Position numbers and translations under genes: made by a program
Source: Orobanche coerulescens
Taxonomy: Eukaryota; Streptophyta; Magnoliopsida; Lamiales; Orobanchaceae
Length of the DNA stretch: 64,000 nucleotides
Direction of reading: 5' to 3'
Assembly (NCBI GenBank): GCA_033398695.1
Contig: CM065804.1
Location: 34,983,501-35,047,500, forward strand
Notes under the pieces: generated by a model
What the model saw: only the letters and a program-made list of their open reading frames with translations
Databases searched by the model: none
Told to the model about the DNA's origin: nothing
In this document: piece after piece, positions 53,503 to 64,000 of the stretch
How the letters are laid out: every line of letters begins with the position of its first letter
How positions within the stretch are numbered: position 1 is the stretch's first letter

Positions 53503-55717
53503 AAAACAAGTAGGAGAAGAAATATCCCGCTAGGAAAAACTCAACGAGATACACAAGAATCAAACTTACGCCCAAACGGCGAATCATCAATATAGAACAC
53601 AACAATACATTACCCGAAGGTAAACTAAACCAATCTTTGAAAGAGATGCGAATCACAATGCCCGAAGGCTCCAACAAAATACCAATACATCGCAATGGCA
53701 CGAAAACCCTCACCAAGCCGTATCACGATGGCTCAAAGCCGAATGTACCCCAAAGTCAGAATCGTCCTGTCTGATTCTCAAAGAAGCAACCACGGTATCG
53801 GACATACCCCTCGGCGTATGAACAGCCAGCCGCAAATCGTCGGACATATCCAATACGACATGGACTACGAACGACCAAACAATAAGGCTCAAGAGGGACA
53901 TCACAGTACGCCCGATCCGTAAATATGTCCGTGCACATGTCCACCCCGTATACGAAATCCAGAATATACGTGTGACAATGTACCTAATTAGCCTCAAGAA
54001 CTACGTCTCGTGTGCACGGTCCAATGCGGAAACATCCATGCATGACCATCGAGTGCGTGGCTAAAAATCCTACACATAACCAATCGGCACGCAGACATGA
54101 TTCCAGATATGCCATGATACAACATGACAACGAAACTCAAAGGATAAAATACCCATTACGGATCATACGATTCACCAAGTGAACGATGACACACGAATAA
54201 TGAAAGATCGACACGACCAACGATATTCAAAACAACCATCCTGGGATAAGAATTCCCTAAGGACCGATTAACACGGCAATAACCACAACACCACAATTCG
54301 GGAAATCCTCCACCCTCAACGATCACAAAATTATCGAGTTCACCAGAATAATAGTGTCCGCCTGAGTTGGCCAACACGACAATAATAACTCACAGATGGG
54401 CACTATCCTCGGTGATCCCCATTCAATATCTCGATTGTCTTTGAACGACCAATCGATAACGACTCAACGGATGGGAACTATCTTCGACAGTCCCAATTCA
54501 ATACTTCGGTTACCTTAGAACGGCAACTCGATAAAAATGGTACAACGGATGTCTCGGCACACTTAAATCAGTTACCGATAATGAAGATGAAATTCGAATA
54601 CATCAATGCCTTCAATCGGACGTTTACGAACAACAATAACATTTGGCATGATTTGTCGACGGGTGTCGTATCAAACAATCCCCTGATATCAATACAATCA
54701 TAAGGAGGCCAAGTCTCGAAATGATACACACATTCGTACACCTACACGATAACATTAGTCTCATTGATTAGTACGAGTATAAAACTTGCCTCGATATCAA
54801 TACAACGAACTGTTACCAATTCAGTTGATTTCGTCTTACGAATTCCTCAATCTCGACCAAGTTAATCTACGAACCCTTCAACCTTAACCGCAACACAACA
54901 GTCATAATTCACGATCAAACATCATATCTTATTGTAAAACGAAGGATTCATAATCAACAGGTTCGATGACGACCAATATCAATACCACCAAACCACAAAC
55001 TCAATCGTTTCACCATATCTCGACTAATCACAGTCTGAACAATCCAACTCAGACACTTACACATCCTGTCCACAATACGAGTCGAAATATGATGATCATA
55101 TCAGCAACAAATGAGGACCAATAATAAGGGTCTAAATGTTCCAAACTCAATTCTTAAATACGAATTGATAAGGTTCCCTTCTCGTAAATCCATCGTTAAA
55201 ATTTACTTATGACCGTCATCAATTCGAATCATCCGACTGGTTCAAAACAATAGATAATCCTACTAAAAAGGTTATCAAATAGTCCAATCATTCGACTTGA
55301 ACATTTGCTCCATACGTATGGGCTTCCAAATTTGGAGATGAATAATAGTCTCATCAAACTCATAATCACATTCGTATTCCTATACGAATATTATTTCAAA
55401 CACATAGTTTAGCTCTAGATATGAATATTCCATATTCATTTTCAAAACATCAATACTTCTAAAAAAAATTCATCACCTCGTATAATTCAAGAGTTCTTCA
55501 AGAACACGAAATATCCGAAATCCCATTCAGAACAACATATCTGAGGTATATATCTCCATGTTACCATTTTCTTCGTCATGCCATTCATACAACCTTAAGA
55601 GTCGCAACAATACTGTTATCATCATATGAAGAAGGTCTCAATAATCATATCAACATCGGAAATCTCTTATTACAATTCCAATAAATCTCGTATAACATTA
55701 TCACATGATACCACAAT
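53503..55717. other. F interior: LTR-like non-coding DNA
   Basis: No gene is supported. The block near 53800-54130 (CATACCCCTCGGCGTATGAAC, TACGCCCGATCCG, GTGCACATGTCCACCCCGTATACG, CTAAAAATCCTACACA) matches the B LTR at 20430-20790 and, more weakly, family A LTRs. The remainder to 55717 is AT-rich and I see no clear match. It ends where the G LTR begins. Confidence 0.6.
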
Positions 55718-57181
55718 TGTAACACCCCAGATCCTCCTGGGAATATTACACGCCGTAAACCCTTCTCACAAGGATTTACCAGGCTAAGCACAATTTTTCC
55801 ACATCATTTCAAAAATGCTAAAAAGACCGATGACGGTAATATTTTTCAAATACTAAGAAAAAATCATTTTCCAAATACCGTCAAAACGATCAAGGCCAAA
55901 ATGCCAAAAACTCAGTTTAGGGAATCGGTTTTACAAAATAAAATTCAGTTGGCAAAATACCAAAAGCCATTTCAAAATACTCACGCAGCGGATAAAAGTA
56001 CAGTCCAATTTATGCATTTTCATTGAAATAAGACGAACATCAAAATACATGATTCCCAACATACTCCCTCCCAAGTAGTAATCCTAAAAAAATGAACCAC
56101 TATCAAAGGGATACGAGGATTACCTTGTATGGACGAACCACGAAGAAGAATAATTTGAACTCCATTTCAAGAATCATCAAAAACTTTAAGAACAATACTT
56201 AAATCCGAGCTCTCCATCTTAATCTTGTTTAAGAGAATCATCTCTCAATGTTTAGGAACTTCAAGTACTTCCCAAGGTTCTCTCTATTGACTGAAAGAAG
56301 GAGAATGGACAAAATGCCTCTCAGCACTCGTCTATCCTCTCTATAAAACACATCACTAGCGTGCGCTATCCTTCCTTGATAGCGTGCGCTACCGGGCAGT
56401 CCAGAAGCTACTACATTGCTTCGAAATTCATCTAACATACGTAATGCCCATGCATTAGCGTACGCTAACAGGCGTTGACTTGATACAGTGAAATGCTCAG
56501 TAGCGTGTGCTATTCTTCGACCTTAACGCGCGCTAATCGTCGTTGACTTGCTACAGTATCGTGCCCCTACATGCCGAAAGCACCCGCGATTATCGGGATT
56601 CCTTTGACCGATATGGAATTAGCGTGTGCTAATCATACGGTTTTAGCGTGCGCTAGCTCTACACGAAAAGCACTCGTTGACTTTATCTGGACACGCGTCG
56701 AACATGGCAGGGTCCACCCGCCGAAAGCTAAGATTCCATTATTGGCGATCTGGTGTTAGCGTGCGCTAACCAACATGCGTTAGCGTGCGCTAACTGAATA
56801 TAAAAATCAACATGGGCCTACCTGTCGGCCACCTTCCGAAACTAACCCAGCAAGTCGTTACGTACGTTAGGGGTCCTCCTTAGCGTACGTAACCGAATCT
56901 CTTAGCGTGCGCTAAGTATGCACCGTAGCGTACGCTAAGTATATATCTTAGCGCGCGCTAGGCATACCTTGTAGCGTGCGCTAACGTAGCTGTACTTAGC
57001 CATTTTCCGCTATTCTCTACCAACATCTCGACATACCAAACGATCATACGGCACAATGAATACATATACACATTCAGCAACATTGTCATACGTTCACATC
57101 ATCCTCAAGCACAATTATCCATCAACGACATCCAACAAATAAACGAAAAAAAAAATATATCCGAAAAATCAGGGTATTACA
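55718..57181 (-). repeat. Family G LTR inside F (1464 bp)
   Basis: It starts TGTAACACCCCAG and ends AGGGTATTACA, followed by a polypurine tract and hairpin like those of the other gypsy families, so it is a 3' LTR on the minus strand with some of its internal region. No TSD: ACAAT on the left, CTCTA on the right. It differs from the F LTR. Confidence 0.83.
56357..56983 (-). promoter_or_regulatory. Mixed palindrome array, G LTR
   Basis: About 16 copies. Most are TAGCGTGCGCTA, but TTACGTACGTTA (near 56858) and the hybrid TAGCGTACGTAA (near 56880) also occur, linking the B-type and A/C/F-type motifs in one LTR. A TATA-like stretch is at 56342-56348. Confidence 0.75.
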
Positions 57182-57391
57182 CTCTACCCCCCCTTAAAAA
57201 TAAGTTTCGTCCTCGAAACTTGCAATCACTCGCACAAACAACATTTCAACGGAAATTCAAATTCACCAAGAATTATCGAATAATCCGAACAACATACTTA
57301 CAAGTCTGTGAATTCGAAGATCTCACGTGATACTAGCATGCGACTTCTAAACAAAGTCTCGACCTAAAACCGATACATACCAATATCGCAA
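57182..57391 (-). other. G polypurine tract, hairpin and 3' region
   Basis: TTTTTAAGGGGGGGTAGAG on the minus strand abuts the G LTR. AAGTTTCG-TCCT-CGAAACTT spans 57202-57221. The remaining 170 bp show nothing recognisable. Confidence 0.7.
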
Positions 57392-57469
57392 TTAGTAACT
57401 TAACAAAATCTCAAGGAACAGTTCACGTCCGTGACCACGGCCACGATTCTTCCTACTTTCAGCCAACAT
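57392..57469 (-). pseudogene. gag: F gag remnant, first codons only
   Basis: From the ATG at 57467-57469 it reads MLAESRKNRGRGHGREL, like the C gag start (MSAGRGRGLGHGRG), then runs into unrelated sequence and a stop at 57392. The leader from here to the PBS is collinear with C's leader (26791-27033). Keeping the leader and first gag codons may preserve the packaging signal; that is inference. Confidence 0.72.
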
Positions 57470-57699
57470 TCTGAAGGGCACACACGTGCGTAAGTATAAT
57501 CCAAATCGCACAATCTCGAAGTGACCAATTCCCAAGAACACCAAGCTATAAACGAAACGATTAAGAAAAAAAATACGAGGAGAGTGAGAGGACTTACAAG
57601 TACCGGTCTCACTGTGATGATGGCAGAGTATTGATACTGTGGGCAAATGACGACTCCATCGACCCAAAAGACCGACAGCCTAGGTATCCATAAACCTAA

Positions 57700-57711
57700 G
57701 CTCTGATACCA
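57700..57711 (-). other. F primer binding site, iMet type
   Basis: TGGTATCAGAGC on the minus strand, five bases from the LTR start at 57717. Confidence 0.9.
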
Positions 57712-57716
57712 TATTC

Positions 57717-60080
57717 TGTAACACCCCCAAGTTATTCAGGATATATTACAGCGTCGTGAGCCCCACCGTGGGACCCACAAGGCTAAACATACGCGGAACT
57801 ATAAACTTGACCGAGAAGGTCTACATACAATGGAAAGAAAGACGATACAAATGGTATTCAAAACCATAACCAATGAAACCATATACATCACTGCACAAAT
57901 CAATACCTCGGCAACACAGGCCGGAACATCAAGGAAACTGAAATACAATACTCGAGTATTTAAAAATCCATTCCAGTACAACAACACTGAATGGAGGAAT
58001 CCAAGAAAAATAACCGGAGACAAGACACAGTATCACACTTGCCCATCATCTTCATGCCGACCCGGTACCCGCCTGTCCGCTCTCCTGGAACCTGAAATAC
58101 ATGAAACGTACTTCCCCCATAAAAGGGTTAGCCGTCGAATAGCTAGTGCAAGTATATCAATACGAAACACAATACTCCTCGACAATAAAGTAAATGTAAC
58201 CGTCAATTCATCAATTTAAGACTAGTATTCTGGAATAACTAAAATCTCATAGTGTCACAACAAGACGTATGTGAATGCCGTAGAAACGGTTCGTTCATAT
58301 CATACGCCGTTATATGTAGGAATGCCGTCAAAACGGTTCGTTCATTACATGCCAATAATACATATATGAATGCCGTCAAAACGGTTCGTTCATGATATGC
58401 CATCAATATATCTATGAATGCCGTAAAAACGGTTCGTTCATGATATGCCATCAATATTTCTTACTTTCAAAGTCGAGAACGTACAATCATAAATGTATAC
58501 TTGCCTTGAATAGTCGACGACGCAACGAACGGAATGGAAAGTCACCGACGAATGCTAGGAACCATCGAAACCGAACCTAACGATTCGAAGAATACAATCA
58601 CAACCGATTCTAAACGAATACGGAATTGGAATACACCCGGAAACCCGCCTACGATTCATGTATATTCGTATAAAAACGACAACGAGGGCGGACCACAACC
58701 AAACCCTCTCGATTCCGTAAAACCCATGAAATATACCATGAATCCGTAGGGAAACTAAGAATACCAACAAGATTAATCATATTCATCATGAATTAATCAA
58801 CAAAACGGAATGAATCGGACAAAAACGCGAAAACTCCCAAATCTCCCCAAAAGTAGGGTTCTAAAGATCTAACCTTGATTCGCTGGATCGAAGGATGTTA
58901 TAGGATGATCGATCAATGATATGAACTCAGGAACTTCATGGATTTGTTGTTTAACAACATGGCTTCATCTTCTCCGAAGCTCCAGCCGCGGACCGAAGAG
59001 AAAGGAAATGAAAAATGAGTGAGAAAGTGGTTGTTCTGTCATTTATATACTGGGCCGGAACTAGCGTGCGCTAGCCTTCCCGGACTAGCGTGCGCTATCG
59101 GCCAGTATCGGCCCAGCACCCTCGGCCAGGGCCCGCACGACCCGGCACCACCGACCAATACTGCCGACCATGACCTGTCCGCCCGACCCCCGCTAGCGTG
59201 CGCTACGGCCGGCAGCCTGCGCGCGCTAGCCGACCTGTCCAGTGACCTCTGGACTAAACAGCTCGCCCAGGTAACGTACGCTAGTCAGCCGACAGCGTGC
59301 GCTACCCCTGCCGGTTAGCGTGCGCCACGACCGACAGTAGCGTGCGCTACCTGCCGATCCTACCCGAGTCCAGAACCTCAGAACCTCTCTGCCCAGACTC
59401 GATAGCGTACGCTGGGCTGCTCAACAGCGTGCGCTACACCTGCCGAGCTAGCGCGCGCAGCCTCCCGGCCGTAGCGTGCGCTACGCCGGTTCCTGCCGTG
59501 CCTTCTCGGTCAGTGCCCGCCATCGTCCGTCCAGAACCCGCAACCGTCCGGTCAGTCCCGCAACCGTCCGGCCAGTGCCCAACCACCAGGGCTCGACGAC
59601 TCGATTTCCGAAAACGTACGGAACGAACACGACGAAAAGTTCGCGGACAACATCAACGACCCGAAATGAAAGCGTAATGTAATAATTAATCATACGCGAC
59701 CGAGAAAAGAGTCGAGACAACGAATACAGATACGAATACCCATAACTTTGGGTAAATTACAAAATGGCCCAAAACGCCCGAAAATCACGATACGTGATCG
59801 AATAACCAAACCGAAGTTCACAACACTTCTAACAAAGTTAAACGGACTTACGGGAAACTCGAAACAGCAGTTTAGAATGAGATTCGCAAGAATCGAACTC
59901 AAGTGCGGAAAAGTCACTGAAAAGCACGAAACTCAACATAACGACACCGAAACAAACTCGGATGTCAAAAAGTGTAGAATTAATCATTCTCAGGGTGACG
60001 AAACGGTCCCAAGCGAGTTGTCAAAACGGACTTCCGCCAAAAATAGAAAGTTACCGGAAATCAAAATTACGGGTATTACA
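57717..60080 (-). repeat. F 5' LTR (2364 bp)
   Basis: TGTAACACCCCCAAG to ACGGGTATTACA. It has four 48-bp repeats from 58273, a TATA box (TATATAAA on the minus strand, 59042-59049) and a better preserved palindrome array (59062-59483, about 12 copies) than the other F LTR. The first array copy is 12 bp from the TATA box. Confidence 0.92.
59062..59483 (-). promoter_or_regulatory. Palindrome array TAGCG-NN-CGCTA, F 5' LTR
   Basis: About 12 copies. Eight have centre TG on the plus strand, which is CA in the sense direction; none have the opposite. Spacing is irregular. The surrounding DNA is GC-rich, unlike the rest of the LTR. Confidence 0.8.
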
Positions 60081-60700
60081 GTACTGGAGTCTAGAACCTT
60101 CTGTCCTCTGATCTGATCGCGGTAGCGTGCGCTACAATCAATATTTAGTGTGCGCTACAACATCGTTTGCGTACGCTAAAAACCACTCATAGCGTGTGCT
60201 ATGAATTAATCCAATGCAGTCCAGTAGCCACTGCACTCAACCTGATTCGACCTTAGCGCGCGCTATACCGACTGCATAGCGTGCGTTACTCCGTCCTACT
60301 AGCACACACTACTTACCATTCGGTAGCGTGCGCTACTTACAACCCAACTGCAGTCCAGTGCCTTCTGGACTGCCTGTTTGAAACATACTAGCTTGCGCTA
60401 GTGTTGAGAGGTAGCGTGCGCTACCCGTACTCAATTAGCGCACGCTAAAGAGAGTACGTAGCGTGCGCTACTCCTCACACACAGCACACTGTGAAGATGA
60501 CAACGATGATAAACACGGCACGATTCTCCAATTAGATTGATGATGAATGACAATTGATACACGATACAATTACTCTGAACGGTGAATACAATGATTGAAT
60601 ATGAGTGACAAATGATCATTAATGAGTGAAAAATACTGAGTGACAATTACTGAATGATAAGTACTAAATGATAATGACTGAATTACAACCGGGTATTACA
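60081..60700 (-). repeat. A2 3' LTR, right part
   Basis: It resumes with the GTACT duplication and GGAGTCTAGAACC, as in A1 (10775 onward), and ends CCGGGTATTACA at 60700. Palindrome copies run from about 60122 to 60470. Confidence 0.92.
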
Positions 60701-60736
60701 TACACCCCCCTTAAAAGAGTTTCGTCCCCGAAACTA
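60701..60736 (-). other. A2 polypurine tract and stop-codon hairpin
   Basis: The minus strand reads TTTTAAGGGGGGTGTA beside the LTR. AGTTTCG-TCCC-CGAAACT (60718-60735) is a perfect 7-bp stem overlapping the stop at 60734-60736. Confidence 0.75.
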
Positions 60737-62378
60737 AGGGTCAAACAACTCAGGATAACTCTCCCGCATACTATCCTCGGTTTCCCAAGTAGCCTCTTCG
60801 ACTTCGTGTCTAGACCACTAAATTTTAACCAAAGGAATCGTCTTGTTCCTCAACTGTTTGATTCGCCGCTCCAAAACTCGTATAGGACGCTCCTCATATG
60901 AATGATCATCGGCGATCTCGATTTCGTCAAACTGAAGTATGTGACTCGGGTCGGCAACATACTTCCGTAACTGAGAGACGTGAAATACATTATGAATTCG
61001 GCTCAACACCGGAGGTAAGGCCAATCGATAAGCTAGCTCGCCTACTCGATCCAAAATCTCAAACGGTCCAATGAATCTCGGACTCAACTTTCCCCTCTTC
61101 CCAAAACGGAAGATACCACGACTCGGGGATACCTTGACCAAAACATGGTTACCCGTCTCGAACTCCAATGGTCGACGACGATTATCTGCATATGATTTCT
61201 GTCGACTCTGGGCGGTCAACAAACGAATCCTGATCAAAGCTACCTTCTCACGGGCGGCTATAAGCATATCGGGCTCGGTGCCGATTGATTCTGATAAGTC
61301 ATCCCAACACATAGGAATCGACAACGACGACCGTACAAGGCCTCATAAGGTGCCATCTTAATCGAAAAATGCCAACTATTATTGTACGTGAACTCAATCA
61401 ACGGTAATTGGGCTTCCCAATCATCTTTCCAATCGAGGACACATGCCCTCAACATGTCCTCCAAAGTCTGAATAGTCATCTCTGATTGTCCGTCGGACTG
61501 AGGATGAAAAGTTGTACTGAGATTAAGCTGAGTTCCCATGGCACGATGAACTGATTTCCAAAAATGAGACACGAATTGTCCGTCACGATCGGAAATGATA
61601 CTTTTAGGAGTACCGTGCAATATCACTATCTCTTTGATAAACAACTGGCAAGTCTCTCGGGACCCCACGTATCCTTAATCTCAAGGAAATGAGCTGATTT
61701 AGTTAAGTGGTCCACAATTACCCAGATTGTGTTCATGCCACGACGACTCATCGGCAAACTCGTGATGAAGTCCATAGAAATATCCTCCCACTTCCACTCT
61801 GGAATAGGGAGAGGTTTTAGCATACCTGTCGGTCGCTGATGGTCTATCTTGACTTGCTGACAGGTCAGACATCTCGAAACAAATTCCGCGACTTCTCGCT
61901 TCATATTACTCCACCAGTAATTTTGTTTCAAGTCTTCATACATCTTGCTAGACCTCGGATGAACGGAATAAGGGGTAGCATGAGCTTCTCTCAAAATCGA
62001 GTTTTTCAACTCGTCATTCGCCGGTACGCACAACCGATTCTTAAAACGCAAAAGTTCATCCTCGTGGACCACAAACCGGGGGGCTTTCCCCTAAGTTACA
62101 TCTTCTCGAATGCGTAAGTCTGAACCCTGATTCTCCCTGATCACCTCCTCAAGTGGCGATGAAATCTCCAACATACAAAGTTGCCCTTGTACTCGCTGTA
62201 GCCAGACCTCAATCTCGGGTCTCAGAAATTCCTGCTGAAGTTCCTTCTGAACTGTTAATCGAGCAAGCATCTGCTTTTGAACGGACTTACGACTCAAGGC
62301 GTCGGCGACAACGTTCGCCTTGACCGGGTGGTAAAGGATCTCGATATCATAATCTTTGATTAGTTCCAACCACCGTCT
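60734..62378 (-). pseudogene. pol: A2 integrase and chromodomain, broken
   Basis: The RNase H tail ([24 protein letters not shown], from 62369) is followed by a TAG at 62091-62093 (DVT-stop-GKA). Then the zinc-binding part (HATPYSVHP, RCLTCQQVKIDHQRP), MDFITSLPMSRRGMNTIWVIVDHLTK, a frameshift near 61640, SDRDGQFVSHFW, DGQSEMTIQTLED (Arg of the usual SER replaced by Met after the Glu), and a second frameshift near 61315. The chromodomain-like tail stops at 60818-60820 (VKI-stop-WSRHG). The 62091 and 60818 stops are the ones shared with A1. Confidence 0.85.
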
Positions 62379-64000
62379 CTATCGCATATTTAACTCCTTC
62401 TGAGTGAATATATACTTTAAACTCTTATGATCTGTGAATATCTGACAGGTAACGCCATAAAGATAATGACGCCAAATCTTCAATGCAAATACCACGGCTG
62501 CTAACTCCAGGTCGTGGGTCGGATAATTAACCTCGTAAGGTCTCAATTGCCGTGAAGTATAAGCAATAACTTTCCCGTTCTGCATGAGTACACATCCGAG
62601 ACCCTGTCCGGACGCATCACTATAAACCACAAATCCCTCCGTCCCTTGCGGTAAAGAAAGGACAGGTGCTGAAGTTAACCGGCTCTTGAGTTCCTCAAAA
62701 CTCTGTTGACACGCGTCGGACCACGTGTATTTCTTATCCTTCCATAAAAGGTTCATCATGGGCTGAGCGATTTTAGAAAATCCCTCCACAAATCGTCGAT
62801 AATAACCCGCTAATCCGAGGAAACTTCGGATTTTCTTCACATTTTTTGGAGGTAGCCAATCTCGAATAGCCTCCGTCTTTTGAGGGTCGACACGGACTCC
62901 GTATGATGAAATTACATGTCCGAGAAACGTCACTTCGGACATCCAGAACTCACATTTGGTAAACTTTCCAAAAAGTTGCTCTCGTCTCAACACGTCGAGC
63001 ACTTGATGAAGGTGAAACTCGTGTTCCTCCCGGTCACGAGAATAAATCAAAATGTCATCAATGAAGACAACCACGAACTGATCCAGATAGTCGATGAAAA
63101 CCCGATTCATTAACTCCATGAATACCGCAGGTGCATTAGTCAACCCAAACGGCATAACCACAAACTCATAATGACCATAGCGTGTTCGGAATGCCGTCCT
63201 TGCGATATCCGACTCTCGAATTCGCAACTGATGATATCCAGATCTTAAGTCGATCTTGGAAAATACTGAAGTTCCCTGAAGTTGATCCAAAAGATCATCG
63301 ATACGGGGTAGAGGATATTTATTCTTGATTGTCACCCAGTTCAATTCCCGGTAATCAATACACAAGCGGAACGAACCATCCTTCTTCTTGACAAATAATA
63401 CTGGTGCTCCCCACGGGGACGCACTCGGTCGAATATAACCCTTCTCGAACAACTCCTCAAGTTGGTTCTTTAATTCCTGCATTTCGGTCGGGGCCATCCG
63501 GTACAGTGCCTTCGATATCGGGGACGTACTGGGCTCCAACTCAATTCTGAATTCCACATCTCTTTGTGGAGGCAAACCAGGTAACTCGTCTGGAAAAACA
63601 TCGGCATATTCCCGCACTACCGGAATATCCGTCAACATTACTGATGATTTCTCGGTTTTGGTCATATAGCACCAATAACCAACACACCCCTGGTTGAGTG
63701 ATTTCACTGCTTTCATCAAGTTAATGACCTTACCAGAACAGCCGGGATTACCTCCCTGAAAAACACATTCAACCCCATCGTCTGAAATGATAGTGACCAT
63801 ACGCTTACGGACACTAATGATGGCATCGTGATGATCCATCCAATCAATACCCAAAATGACGTCGTCTCTAGTTAAATCTACCACGATTAGGTCTACTAGC
63901 CATACACGGCCATGAAGCTGAATCGGATAATTCTGAATCTCGCGATTTCCGATAATTCTTCTACCATCAGGTAGACCAATGACATAAGGCTCACAACTAG
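62379..64000 (-). pseudogene. pol: A2 protease end, RT and RNase H, open frame
   Basis: The best preserved gypsy polymerase in the window: the frame is open from the protease end ([35 protein letters not shown]) through RT ([47 protein letters not shown], catalytic FIDD about 275 residues after the DLTRDD block) to RNase H ([35 protein letters not shown]). It ends in a TAG just after ([15 protein letters not shown], 62376-62378), a CAG-to-TAG change. The protease active site lies beyond the window. Confidence 0.9.

Larger units (their letters stand above)
51130..60080 (-). mobile_element. Element F, non-coding chimeric gypsy derivative, TSD GTACT
   Basis: Minus strand, 8951 bp, LTRs of 2336 and 2364 bp that are nearly identical, flanked by GTACT (51125-51129 and 60081-60085). 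The PBS is a perfect iMet type. The leader and first gag codons resemble element C, but all other coding sequence is gone: the interior holds a complete LTR of another family (G) and LTR-like DNA. It looks like a large retrotransposon derivative (LARD) mobilised in trans, and is probably the youngest insertion in the window. Confidence 0.87.
49281..64000 (-). mobile_element. Gypsy element A2, second family A copy
   Basis: Minus strand, inserted in B gag. The LTR is split by F (49281-51129 and 60086-60700). The polymerase region runs from 60734 to the window end, where it is still inside the protease. It shares two premature stops with A1 but lacks the 56-bp duplication. The rest, including the 5' LTR and TSD partner, is outside. 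Confidence 0.9.

Noticed and set aside
55718..57181. G LTR as a normal solo LTR insertion in F
   Set aside because: The flanks ACAAT and CTCTA do not match, and a polypurine tract with hairpin continues beyond its end, so it is part of a larger captured fragment.

Overview
This window is plant nuclear DNA from retrotransposon-rich (heterochromatin-like) chromatin. The evidence is Ty1/copia and Ty3/gypsy LTR retrotransposons with 5-bp target site duplications (TSDs), tRNA-iMet-type primer binding sites (PBS), a Sirevirus-type copia element with an envelope-like ORF, chromodomain (Tekay/Del-like) gypsy elements, a TAT-type gag, and a Cassandra element carrying 5S rRNA-like sequence. Together these point to a flowering plant, probably a eudicot; I cannot name the species. 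I see no intact host gene, tRNA gene, CRISPR array or bacterial feature. All coding regions belong to mobile elements, and nearly all are broken by stops, frameshifts or deletions.

Layout. (1) 1-3759: a gag-only TAT-like Ty3/gypsy element on the minus strand, inserted in a Sirevirus-family LTR (3760-4862), which itself sits in the pol of a second copia element (E, 4863-7123). (2) 7124-8958 and 19031-19935: AT-rich background with degenerate repeats. Between them lies gypsy element A1 (8959-19030, minus). (3) 19936 to at least 49280: gypsy element B (minus), cut apart by gypsy element C (24795-33278, plus, TSD GAACC), a Cassandra element (34393-34937, minus), Sirevirus element D (35540-48950, plus, itself carrying a solo LTR with TSD CCTGT) and gypsy element A2. 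(4) 49281 to the window end: A2 (minus), whose LTR is split by element F (51130-60080, minus, TSD GTACT), a derivative with almost no coding capacity. The deepest nesting is F in A2 in B.

Main observations. The LTRs of gypsy families A, C, F and G carry a dense promoter-proximal array of a 12-bp near-palindrome, TAGCG-NN-CGCTA (about 12-18 copies each). Family B carries a related TAACGTACGTTA-type array. The array ends 11-12 bp from the TATA box in A, C and F. The asymmetric centre reads CA on the element's sense strand almost without exception, whichever way the element lies. Second, the 602-bp piece of element B between the Cassandra and Sirevirus D is inverted exactly between the two LTR ends, so the two TSDs are swapped; flipping it back gives each element a perfect 5-bp TSD. 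Third, A1 and A2 share two premature stops, so a defective lineage seems to have been mobilised.

All counts and alignments were made by eye.
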